The translations under genes and the position numbers were made by a program. A stretch of 45,281 bases of DNA from CAZLNV01 sp964561095 (GTDB taxonomy: Bacteria; Bacillota_I; Bacilli_A; RF39; UBA660): assembly GCA_964561095.1 (NCBI GenBank), contig CAZLNV010000003.1:1-45281 (forward strand), given 5' to 3'. Positions 1 to 7,452 of this stretch are shown piece after piece (the stretch's first letter is position 1; every line of letters starts with the position of its first letter). The notes under the pieces are model-generated. The model did no database searches and was not told the origin of the DNA. It saw only the letters and a program-made list of their open reading frames with translations.

Positions 1-1053
1 TAGATTGTATCCTGTTATTTTTTCTGCATTTGCAGTTACTGTTTGATTATATTTTGCTGCTTGATCTGTTAATGCATCTTTTAATACTTTATTTGTATCA
101 TTTTCTAAATATCTAACACTATATGTTACATCTTTTGCTTCATATAAAGCTGTAATATTAATATCTTCAGATACTTTTGTTTCATCAGAAAACTCTGTAT
201 CCCATCCAATAAAGTCATAGCCTTCTTCTGGAGTGACTTCTGGAGTAATAACATTACCCTCTTTAAATGTATTATCGATAAATACATCAAAAGTTATCTC
301 AGTTTCAGTTTCATTTAATTTTCCATGATCACCATTATTAAATGTTACATCAAATTTTTGAGCATCCTTATAATATAAAGTAATTACTCTATCCTCAGTA
401 ACATTAGTGTATTCACCATCATAGTAATCATATATTCTATTCTTATGTTCTGGAATAGTTGGGAAAGTTGCTGAATAGCCTCTTCTTATAAGTTGAGTAT
501 CTATAGTTTCTTCTGTATCGTTATCTACAAATATTACATCATAATATTGTACCGCTACATTAGTAGTATAAATAGCGTCAACTTGAAAATTACTTTTTAC
601 ATTTTCAAAGCTTCTACTCCATTTATCAAAGCTATAATTAGTATGTTCTGGAATTTTAGGTGCTACTGCATCTTCACCATATCTAACACTTTGAGCATCG
701 ATAATTTTCTTTGCAATAGTATCATAAAAAGTAACAGTATAATATTGCCATTTGCATTGTGAATAAACAGTTAAGTCTGTTGCTACATTTGTGAAACTAT
801 CAACTTTTGTATTCCCTTCTGTAAACCATCCTGTGAAATCGCAACCCTCATGTATTGGAGTTGAAGGAATTTCAGCATCCTTACCAACTTCAACAGTTTG
901 TTTACTAATTAATTCATTAGTTAACCCATCGATGAATTGTATTGTTCTTGTATTTACTTTTACAGTTTCATTTTTTCCAGAACCAAATGTCATCATGAAA
1001 AATAAAAATAAGCAGAATACTGCAAATATAAATACCCTTTTCTTGTTAAACAT
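1..1053 (-). CDS. Secreted repeat-containing surface protein (N-terminal 351 residues; runs off the left edge)
   Basis: This reading frame starts at ATG 1053, behind an AAAGGAGG ribosome binding site at 1061-1069, and stays open to base 1, so only the N-terminal part is present. Residues 1-24 look like a signal peptide or membrane anchor: Lys-Lys-Arg followed by a Phe/Leu-rich core. The rest is a series of beta-rich repeats of about 60-80 residues, with elements such as 'V.F.D......I..Q.V..G..A..P..P.H.....F..W'. This resembles the InlB B-repeat (Listeria-Bacteroides repeat) and MucBP families of extracellular adhesin-like proteins; the family match is by eye. Signal peptidase I is encoded just upstream on the same strand. 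Whether the protein ends in a sortase motif or a membrane anchor cannot be seen. The ligand is unknown. Confidence 0.8.
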   Translation of the reverse strand, partial: MFNKKRVFIFAVFCLFLFFMMTFGSGKNETVKVNTRTIQFIDGLTNELISKQTVEVGKDAEIPSTPIHEGCDFTGWFTEGNTKVDSFTNVATDLTVYSQCKWQYYTVTFYDTIAKKIIDAQSVRYGEDAVAPKIPEHTNYSFDKWSRSFENVKSNFQVDAIYTTNVAVQYYDVIFVDNDTEETIDTQLIRRGYSATFPTIPEHKNRIYDYYDGEYTNVTEDRVITLYYKDAQKFDVTFNNGDHGKLNETETEITFDVFIDNTFKEGNVITPEVTPEEGYDFIGWDTEFSDETKVSEDINITALYEAKDVTYSVRYLENDTNKVLKDALTDQAAKYNQTVTANAEKITGYNL

Positions 1054-1118
1054 AGTTTTTCCTCCTTTTAAACACAAAAAAACATTTTAAAAATTGTATA
1101 ATAGATACAATATTTAAC

Positions 1119-1146
1119 ATTATACCATTTTATCTTGAAAATACAA
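1119..1146 (-). promoter_or_regulatory. Promoter of the surface protein gene
   Basis: On the minus strand, TTGTAT (1146-1141) lies 16 bases before TATAAT (1124-1119). The TATAAT is preceded by TG at the extended -10 position. This would give a 5' UTR of about 60 bases containing a short inverted repeat at 1094-1110. It also means the gene need not be co-transcribed with signal peptidase. Confidence 0.55.
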
Positions 1147-1173
1147 GGAAAAAATTAAAATTAGTGTAAATTT

Positions 1174-1725
1174 TTACTTAATTCTACCAATTTCGTCAAA
1201 AGGTAAAACTCGAAATACGATTTTACCTATTACTTCTTTTTTTGAAATAAGACCTATATTGGCGTCTCTACTATCCTGTGATTCCGGCCTATTATCTCCC
1301 AATACTAGGAAGAATCCTTCTGGTATCACAGAGTTTGGACATTTAGTTAAAGAACAAATATCTTCAAACATAAAATTACTTGTATTGGTTGTTATTAAAC
1401 TTTCTTCATATTTTTCGTTGTTGATATATAAATATCCATTTATATAATCTATTCTTTCACCAGGTAAACCTATAATTCTTTTTACATATTTCTTTTTTAC
1501 ACTATCTTTAAAAATTATTATTTCATTTCTTTTAGGCGATGTGAAAATATAATTATATTTAGTAACTATTACTATGTCACCATCATTTAATGTGGGATTC
1601 ATTGAATTTCCAGCAATCGGAGCTACTGCAATAATAAATACAAAAATTATAGCTAATACACAAAAAGTAATTATATAGCCCAATGTATCTTTTAAAAATT
1701 CTTTTAGTTCTCTAAAATCTGGCAT
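1174..1725 (-). CDS. lepB: Signal peptidase I
   Basis: This is a type I (S26) signal peptidase of 183 residues, which releases secreted preproteins at the outer face of the membrane. One N-terminal transmembrane helix spans about residues 16-36. The catalytic serine is Ser41 in the motif N-S-M-N-P-T. The general base is Lys82 in Y-V-K-R-I-I-G-L-P-G-E. The box E motif L-G-D-N-R-P-E-S-Q-D-S-R-D follows near residue 140. The length and single anchor fit the Gram-positive SipS type rather than the longer E. coli LepB. The ribosome binding site GGAGG sits just upstream of ATG 1725. The downstream gene encodes a secreted surface protein, a natural substrate, although signal peptidase will act generally. 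Confidence 0.95.
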   Translation of the reverse strand: MPDFRELKEFLKDTLGYIITFCVLAIIFVFIIAVAPIAGNSMNPTLNDGDIVIVTKYNYIFTSPKRNEIIIFKDSVKKKYVKRIIGLPGERIDYINGYLYINNEKYEESLITTNTSNFMFEDICSLTKCPNSVIPEGFFLVLGDNRPESQDSRDANIGLISKKEVIGKIVFRVLPFDEIGRIK

Positions 1726-1855
1726 TTTATTTCCTCCAACTATTATAGTTTATCACATTAGAGAAAAGTTTAAAATATGAAAAAGAAATTTTTAAAATTT
1801 TATTTCATGTATTTTCATAATATTTTATTTTATTACATAATTTTTGTTAATTTTT

Positions 1856-1892
1856 AATAATAAATGGCAAATTATTATTGCCATTTATTATT
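1856..1892 (-). terminator. Hairpin after spoIVA
   Basis: A perfect 15-bp stem (1856-1870 with 1878-1892) and 7-base loop begins 3 bases after the spoIVA stop codon. The 3' arm is U-rich but no clean U tract follows, so it may act as a weak terminator or an mRNA-end stabiliser. Confidence 0.5.
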
Positions 1893-1894
1893 TA

Positions 1895-3373
1895 TCATAA
1901 AACAATTGCTATCAAATTATTGCTTCCTCTATTAACCATTTTGGTTACTGTTTGACACAATTTGTATCTTGCTGTTTCTGGTAATAAAGATAACTTTGCT
2001 TGAATTCCTTCTTGAACAATTACATCAAGACTTCTTCCAAATATTTCACTTTTCCAAATTTCTTCCATGTTGCCTTCACCATTTTTCATTAAATAGTCAA
2101 TTAATTCTTTACTCTGAATTTCGCTTCCAATTATAGGTTCAAATGAACTTTCTACATCAACTTTTAATAAGTGAATTGAACTAGCTACAGCTTTTAATTT
2201 GACTCCATATCTACTTCCCTGTTTGATTACCTCCGGTTTTTCAAGTTTCATATCTGATAATTTTGGAAAGGCTATGCCATATCCTGTTTGATATACTTGC
2301 TTTAATGCTACTTTTATTCCTTCATATTCACTTCTTCCTTCGTTAAAATCTTGAAATATTTTTAATAGTTCAGCCTTTGAAGTAATACTTATGCCTGCCA
2401 CTTCTTTAAGAATTTTATCATATAATTCATCTGGAGCTTCCAAAGTTAGCGTAACTTCCCCAGTATTTGTATTAACATTAGATATATAAGCTTTTTTTAT
2501 TTCTTCAGTATCTTCTAAATTAATATTAATGTTCTCTACATCTCTCAGTTTATCAGCACTAGTTACACATTCTTTTATCTTTTCTAAATACGCTTGTTTT
2601 AATGGGTGATTAGCATTTAATACCGCTACCCAATCAGGAATATTTACTTCAATATGATCAATTGGAAATTCATATAATGCTTCTTTTAATATTTCCATTA
2701 TTTCAGTTTCGTTCATAGATTCAACGCTCATGGGTAATACGGGTACATCATACATCTCTCTTAAATTGTTTGTTAAATTGACTGTTTCATTATTATTTGG
2801 ATGTGTTGTATTCATAATAATGATAAACGGTTTATTAATATTTTTTAATTCTCCAATTACTTTTTTTTCTGCTTCAATAAAATTCTCTCTAGGGAGTTCT
2901 CCAAAAGATCCATCTGTAGTTATTACTATTCCAATTGTAGCATGATCTTTAATAACTTTTTCAGTTCCTATTTCTGCTGCTTCAACAAATGGTAAATCTT
3001 CTTCATACCATGGTGTTTTTATCATTCTTGGGTTACCATTTTCATCTTCATAGCCTTTTGACAAGGGTGTAATATAACCAACACAATCAACTAATTTAAT
3101 GTTTGTGGTAAACTCATCAACCTTTATATTTGCACCAGAGGAAGGCACAAATTTAGGTTCAATTGTCATAATTGTTTTACCACCTGATGTTTGCGGTATT
3201 TCATCTAAGCATCTTTTTTTCTCGGATTCATCTATAACACAAGGTAATACTAATGTTTCAATAAACTTTTTTATAAATGTAGATTTACCGGTTCTAACAG
3301 CACCAACTACACCTAAATATATTTCTCCATTACCTTTAGATGAAATACCTTCAATTATCTCCTTTTTATTCAT
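1895..3373 (-). CDS. spoIVA: Stage IV sporulation protein A, coat-basement ATPase
   Basis: SpoIVA is the ATPase that polymerises on the outer forespore membrane and forms the base on which the spore coat is built. The predicted protein has 492 residues, the same length as I recall for the Bacillus subtilis protein. The Walker A motif is at residues 24-32 (G-A-V-R-T-G-K-S-T) with Lys30, and a Walker B-like aspartate is at Asp96 (K-L-V-D-C-V-G). A conserved T-S-G-G-K-T segment is at 62-67. The C terminus ends N-L-I-A-I-V-L, as expected for the family, directly before TGA, so TGA is read as stop here. The gene appears monocistronic, with terminator-like hairpins on both sides. Its presence implies the organism makes, or recently made, endospores. 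Confidence 0.96.
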   Translation of the reverse strand: MNKKEIIEGISSKGNGEIYLGVVGAVRTGKSTFIKKFIETLVLPCVIDESEKKRCLDEIPQTSGGKTIMTIEPKFVPSSGANIKVDEFTTNIKLVDCVGYITPLSKGYEDENGNPRMIKTPWYEEDLPFVEAAEIGTEKVIKDHATIGIVITTDGSFGELPRENFIEAEKKVIGELKNINKPFIIIMNTTHPNNNETVNLTNNLREMYDVPVLPMSVESMNETEIMEILKEALYEFPIDHIEVNIPDWVAVLNANHPLKQAYLEKIKECVTSADKLRDVENININLEDTEEIKKAYISNVNTNTGEVTLTLEAPDELYDKILKEVAGISITSKAELLKIFQDFNEGRSEYEGIKVALKQVYQTGYGIAFPKLSDMKLEKPEVIKQGSRYGVKLKAVASSIHLLKVDVESSFEPIIGSEIQSKELIDYLMKNGEGNMEEIWKSEIFGRSLDVIVQEGIQAKLSLLPETARYKLCQTVTKMVNRGSNNLIAIVL

Positions 3374-3424
3374 TCAAATCCACCTTTTCCTTTATATTTT
3401 CATTTAATCTTATGATACACCTTT

Positions 3425-3450
3425 AAAAAAAGAACAAATTTTATTTGTCC
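3425..3450 (-). terminator. Intrinsic terminator after trmL
   Basis: On the minus strand an 8-bp stem (one G-U pair, arms 3432-3439 and 3443-3450, 3-base loop) is followed by seven T. It separates trmL from spoIVA. Confidence 0.8.
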
Positions 3451-3479
3451 TTTTGCTAAAATATAAATTATATATAATT

Positions 3480-3986
3480 TTATTCTTCAATATATGTTTT
3501 ACTCTTATGAGGTTCATCTCTTAGTAAATCTAAATAATCCTGCTGTCTTAACGCTTCATAAACCATTATAGCTACCGTATTAGATAAATTAAGTGCTCTT
3601 ACATTATTTGTCATCGGTATTCTTATACATTTATCTATATATGGTTTTAATATTTCTTTTGGTATACCAGTAGATTCACGCCCAAATATAAAATAAATAT
3701 TTCTAGATTTATCAGTGTAATCAAAAGAATTTTGAGGTTTATGACCATACCTAGTTAAAAAATAATATTCCCCTTCATTTCTATTAAAAAAATCTTCTAT
3801 ATTTTCATAAACTTCGTAATTACATTTATCTATATAGTTTACTCCACTTCTTTTTATATATTTATCTTCTAAACTAAATCCAAGAGGTTTTATTAAATGA
3901 AGTTTAGTGTTGGTTGCAACACATGTTCTCATTATATTTCCTGTATTACCAGGTATTTCCGGTTCAAATAGTACTACATTTATCAT
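3480..3986 (-). CDS. trmL: tRNA (cytidine(34)-2'-O)-methyltransferase
   Basis: TrmL is a small SPOUT-class methyltransferase that 2'-O-methylates the wobble base of tRNA-Leu isoacceptors using S-adenosylmethionine. The 168-residue protein has the N-terminal motif P-E-I-P-G-N-T-G-N-I-M-R-T, the central I-F-G-R-E-S-T-G-I-P and the C-terminal I-P-M-T.....L-N-L-S-N-T-V-A. The last two form the trefoil-knot cofactor site of this family. The length is normal for a stand-alone SPOUT domain. The upstream ribosome binding site is weak (AAAGTGAT). It appears to be a single-gene unit ended by a strong terminator. Confidence 0.92.
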   Translation of the reverse strand: MINVVLFEPEIPGNTGNIMRTCVATNTKLHLIKPLGFSLEDKYIKRSGVNYIDKCNYEVYENIEDFFNRNEGEYYFLTRYGHKPQNSFDYTDKSRNIYFIFGRESTGIPKEILKPYIDKCIRIPMTNNVRALNLSNTVAIMVYEALRQQDYLDLLRDEPHKSKTYIEE

Positions 3987-4020
3987 AGATAATCACTTTC
4001 TTTCTTATAAATTTTAACAT

Positions 4021-4052
4021 AAAAGAAAAGATATAGCAATTTACTATATCTT
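4021..4052 (-). terminator. Terminator overlapping the stop codon of the DUF2207 gene
   Basis: A 9-bp stem (4028-4036 with 4044-4052) is followed on the minus strand by TTCTTTT. The TAA stop lies in the 5' arm of the hairpin. Confidence 0.7.
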
Positions 4053-5988
4053 AAAATCCTCCTCCAGTAGCTCCGCCACCGCCATGGCCTCCGCCTGATG
4101 AAAAGCCACCGCCCATACCCGAACCACTTGACCAATTATTTGATTTATAATTTGAAATGCTTTGATAAGACGAAGTTACCGAAGATGAAATTCCTCTTGA
4201 AATGTCACTAGTTAAATTACTAAATAAGTACATATCGAACATAGAATATTTAACTTCATAACCTGGATTTATTTCATTAAATTTGATTTTCATTGTGTTT
4301 CTTAATTTATCAGCCACTCCAAATATCGTTGCGTACACCAAGTATCTTTCCCATAATTTTATTTCTGGTAATTCTTTTTCGTTGAGTCTGCCAAAATCAT
4401 TTAAGAAATTTTTGAATCCTGTCCACTTTGCATAATCTTCATTACCCTTCTTAGTTCTCTTTTTAAACGATAAAATGTATATTGTAAAGATAATTGAAAG
4501 TGCTAAAGTAAACCATTTTAATATTGTTAAATCTAACATAAAGTCCATTACAAATATCATAATTCCTAAAATGCCAAGTAAACCAAATGCAAATTTGATT
4601 TTTTGATTATCTATATAAAAGTTTTGTTTTGTAGATTCTTTAATAACATTCTCTTGCCATAACGAGAACGTTCCATAAACAGAACTTTTACCACTTGATG
4701 TAACCTTTTTAGCACTATTTTTTATATCACTTAGCAAAACTTCTTTACCATTTCCAATTTCATTAAATAATAAATTCATAATAATAATTTCTGAATTCGA
4801 TAAATCTATTTCATTATTTTTTATAAATTTATAATCATCTTTCTTTTTAGGTATTTTTTCAATTTCTATTTTCTTTTTATATATTAAATTTAAAATACTA
4901 GCACTAAAACCATTAGCAGTTACATTTTTATTCATTAAGTATTCAACTACTTCTACTGGGTAATCATCAATAAACTCTCTATAATATTTTCCTTGAAAAG
5001 AAGATTTATCTTCTTTATCATATTTAATATATATGTATACAGTTAAACCCAATATTGAACAAATATATAATATTTCTATAGCATACATTCCATAATAATA
5101 AAACATATCTAATTTTCTATATTTATTTGCGACATCTGCTCTTCCCTCTTCTATTTTTTCTACAATTGGGATAGCGTCCATTTTAGATTTTTTATTCTCA
5201 TTTATATTTATCATGAATAGTTCTTTATCAAACAAAATTCTAATGTCTATTCCAGATCCAACTTGATAATTATTTATATACGCTACTACACCCTTTTTGC
5301 CTTCATCTTTTTGAACAGTCGCATCTCTTTGCCCATGTGCCCATACTTTAAATAGTTCTTCACTTGCATATGGCAAATATACCATAATTTTTGTATCTTT
5401 AATTGTGTCTTTAAAATCTTTGCTTAAAAACGAATAATAAAACTCTGCCGAATCATTATGCTCAACTAAAATATTAGCAACAGTGTATTCTAAATAAAAT
5501 ACAGTTTTAGAATTTTTAGTTTCATTGAACATTTTAATTCTGTACTCTCCATCTTCGGTTTTTTCCAATGAATATACTTGACTATCCCCGTTTTTAGGTG
5601 TGTCAGTTTGCTCAAAATATTCAATTTTGTCTTTTAATCCTTCTTCTGATAACATATCAAATGAAATGTCTTCAGCATCTTTTATCCTACCTATTCTAAT
5701 TTTTTCAATTGAAGAAGGGTTATATATAGAGCTTCCTTCTAAGTCTGAATCTAGTCCGGTAAATTCTACATTGTTAGTGTTTTTAGTAGCCAAATTATAT
5801 TGGTATCCATTAAACGTTCCTTCAACTTCTATTATTTGAATTACCTTTAATCCACCAGCTATTTCTATTTCAGAATTAATATAATTTTTATTGATTTTAT
5901 AACTAACTTCATTAGATGAGATAGCTTTAAGATTAATAAATGGTACAAATAAAAATGATAATAATAATATTTTAATAATTTTTTTCAT
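4051..5988 (-). CDS. DUF2207 family membrane protein with Gly-rich tail
   Basis: This 645-residue protein has an N-terminal signal peptide (about 1-23) and a large extracytoplasmic beta-rich region (about 25-295). A transmembrane helix follows at about 301-322, then a cytoplasmic region and two closely spaced helices at about 465-484 and 488-507. The last 30 residues are almost entirely Gly and Ser and end in G-G-G-F. This arrangement matches the DUF2207 family, whose function is unknown. The gene directly follows lemA, a pairing seen in many bacteria. A terminator-like hairpin sits between the two, and the ribosome binding site AAAGGAG begins immediately after its T run. The two products may act together at the membrane; this is inferred from gene association only. 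Confidence 0.85.
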   Translation of the reverse strand: MKKIIKILLLSFLFVPFINLKAISSNEVSYKINKNYINSEIEIAGGLKVIQIIEVEGTFNGYQYNLATKNTNNVEFTGLDSDLEGSSIYNPSSIEKIRIGRIKDAEDISFDMLSEEGLKDKIEYFEQTDTPKNGDSQVYSLEKTEDGEYRIKMFNETKNSKTVFYLEYTVANILVEHNDSAEFYYSFLSKDFKDTIKDTKIMVYLPYASEELFKVWAHGQRDATVQKDEGKKGVVAYINNYQVGSGIDIRILFDKELFMININENKKSKMDAIPIVEKIEEGRADVANKYRKLDMFYYYGMYAIEILYICSILGLTVYIYIKYDKEDKSSFQGKYYREFIDDYPVEVVEYLMNKNVTANGFSASILNLIYKKKIEIEKIPKKKDDYKFIKNNEIDLSNSEIIIMNLLFNEIGNGKEVLLSDIKNSAKKVTSSGKSSVYGTFSLWQENVIKESTKQNFYIDNQKIKFAFGLLGILGIMIFVMDFMLDLTILKWFTLALSIIFTIYILSFKKRTKKGNEDYAKWTGFKNFLNDFGRLNEKELPEIKLWERYLVYATIFGVADKLRNTMKIKFNEINPGYEVKYSMFDMYLFSNLTSDISRGISSSVTSSYQSISNYKSNNWSSGSGMGGGFSSGGGHGGGGATGGGF

Positions 5989-5999
5989 AATACTCCTTT

Positions 6000-6026
6000 A
6001 AAAAAAGCTTACAATAGTAAGCTTTT
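6000..6026 (-). terminator. Terminator-like hairpin between lemA and the DUF2207 gene
   Basis: A perfect 10-bp stem (6003-6012 with 6017-6026, 4-base loop) overlaps the lemA stop codon. It is followed on the minus strand by three further T and then directly by the AAAGGAG site of the next gene. It could partially terminate transcription or space the two messages. Confidence 0.65.
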
Positions 6027-6573
6027 AAAATTTAACTTCTGGATTTTGTTGTTCTTTTTTATCAGCTTCAAAAAATGTTTCTTGCTTAAATTTAAACATT
6101 CCTGCGATTATATTAGATGGGAACATTTCAATTTTATTATTAAATGTTAAAACTGTGTCATTATAAAATTGTCTAGTAATAGCTATTTTGTCTTCTGTGT
6201 CTTTTAAAGTTTCTTGCATATCTTCAAAACTTTTATTTGCTTTTAAATCAGGATATGCTTCACTCAAGGCAAACAATTTTGACATAACATTTGATAAATC
6301 TTTGCTTGCATCAATTTCTTGCTTTTTACTAGTTGCAGAAGCAAACTTGTTTCTTGCTTCAACAACCTCCTTTAAAGTTTCGTTTTCGTGTTTTGTGTAT
6401 CCTTTAATAGTTTCAACTAAGTTAGGAATTAAATCAAATCTTCTTTTTAATTGTACTTCAATTTGACTCCATTGATCTTTAACTCTGTTTTTCATTCCTA
6501 TTAAAGAATTATAAGTAGCTACTACATAACCTAATATTATCAAAAGTACTACCCCTAAAATAATCCAAATCAT
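6025..6573 (-). CDS. lemA: LemA family membrane protein
   Basis: The protein has 182 residues and is typical of LemA. It has an N-terminal transmembrane segment (about 2-20) and then a long helical domain that starts with the signature Y-N-S-L-I-G-M-K-N-R-V-K-D-Q-W-S-Q-I-E-V-Q-L (quoted in part). R-R-x-D-L-I-P-N-L-V-E-T-I-K-G-Y lies near residues 45-60. LemA proteins form four-helix bundles outside the membrane; their biochemical role is unknown. The ribosome binding site AGGAGG is strong. An 18-bp perfect palindrome lies just upstream of it (6588-6605). The downstream partner is a DUF2207 protein. Confidence 0.93.
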   Translation of the reverse strand: MIWIILGVVLLIILGYVVATYNSLIGMKNRVKDQWSQIEVQLKRRFDLIPNLVETIKGYTKHENETLKEVVEARNKFASATSKKQEIDASKDLSNVMSKLFALSEAYPDLKANKSFEDMQETLKDTEDKIAITRQFYNDTVLTFNNKIEMFPSNIIAGMFKFKQETFFEADKKEQQNPEVKF

Positions 6574-6587
6574 ATATCCTCCTTATA

Positions 6588-6605
6588 TATACTAAATTTA
6601 GTATA
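6588..6605. promoter_or_regulatory. 18-bp perfect palindrome upstream of lemA, possible operator
   Basis: TATACTAAATTTAGTATA is a perfect inverted repeat lying about 6 bases upstream of the lemA ribosome binding site. It contains a TATACT that could serve as a -10 element. A repressor binding site overlapping the promoter is a reasonable inference; no regulator is identifiable here. Confidence 0.4.
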
Positions 6606-6627
6606 CTACTTGTTTATTGATATTGCA

Positions 6628-6846
6628 TTATATTTTTCGTTTTATTTTTAATCTTTTAACTAAAGTGTCAACTGAACTTTTACATTCTTTAAACAATTTA
6701 TTTGAGGCCTCTTCTAATTCCATTAACTTATGCTTCTCTTTATTAGATATGGAATAACCTGCATTCCATTTGCTGTCCAGCCTATTTTTATATTCATTAA
6801 ATTTTTCCAATGCTCTTTCCCACTGTTCATATTTTTCTTCTATCAT
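6628..6846 (-). CDS. Small hypothetical helical protein
   Basis: The predicted protein has 72 residues, is highly charged and probably helical. It is rich in Lys and Glu, with a Trp pair (W9, W27), and ends in a basic tail K-R-L-K-I-K-R-K-I. No family is recognised. The start ATG shares one base with the frr stop codon (TAATG), which suggests translational coupling to ribosome recycling factor. The upstream ribosome binding site is poor (AAAGGAA about 15 bases away). It is plausibly real because of the exact overlap and the low-noise composition, but this is not certain. Confidence 0.5.
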   Translation of the reverse strand: MIEEKYEQWERALEKFNEYKNRLDSKWNAGYSISNKEKHKLMELEEASNKLFKECKSSVDTLVKRLKIKRKI

Positions 6847-7385
6847 TATATACTCATTAATTCCTTTTCTTTTGATTTAAACTTTTCTTCAACAACTAAA
6901 TTATATTTGTCTATGATTTTTTGAACTATGTCTAAATATGTTTTCTCTTCATTTTCACTAAATTCTTGCTTTTTAATCCAATTGTTAGTATCTTGTCTAA
7001 TATTTCTTAAAGCAATTCTTGCTTCTTCTGACATATCTCTTACTTGCTTAACATAGGTCTTTCTTGATTCTTCTGTAAGTTCTGGTATAGTTAAGATTAA
7101 TATTTCACCATTATTAGTTGGCGCCATCCCAAGTTCAGCTGCAAAAATTGATTTTTCCATCTCTTTTAATGCTGACTTATCAAATGGTTTAATATTTAAT
7201 TGTCTGGCTTCAGGAACTGATATAGTTGCAAGAGACTGTATAGGCGTTGGCACTCCATAATAATTAACCATAATGCCACTTAAAATATTTGGATTTGCTC
7301 TTCCTGCTCTAACTGTTGTAAATTTAGATTCTAAATTTTCTATCGCTTTTTCCATTTTATTTTTTACTTCATTTTCATCAAACAT
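6846..7385 (-). CDS. frr: Ribosome recycling factor
   Basis: RRF, with EF-G, splits the post-termination ribosome. The start at ATG 7385 gives 179 residues. An upstream in-frame GTG at 7394 overlaps the AAAGGAG ribosome binding site (7394-7400) and is unlikely to be used. The N-terminal signature T-V-R-A-G-R-A-N-P at about 25-33 and the central Y-Y-G-V-P-T-P-I-Q-S-L-A are diagnostic. So are the hinge-region P-x-L-T-E-E-x-R and the long C-terminal helix. In most Firmicutes frr follows pyrH; here the upstream gene is a Y-family polymerase instead. The stop codon overlaps the start of a 72-residue ORF. Confidence 0.96.
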   Translation of the reverse strand: MFDENEVKNKMEKAIENLESKFTTVRAGRANPNILSGIMVNYYGVPTPIQSLATISVPEARQLNIKPFDKSALKEMEKSIFAAELGMAPTNNGEILILTIPELTEESRKTYVKQVRDMSEEARIALRNIRQDTNNWIKKQEFSENEEKTYLDIVQKIIDKYNLVVEEKFKSKEKELMSI

Positions 7386-7452
7386 ATAATTCACTCCTTT
7401 TATTAATTATATTGTATCAATTTTTTATTATAAATAAAAGAAATTATTTTAT

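Noticed and set aside
3374..3424. Sigma-E type promoter for spoIVA
   Set aside because: CATAAGAT is a poor match to the -10 consensus and no acceptable -35 lies at the right distance, so it was not listed.
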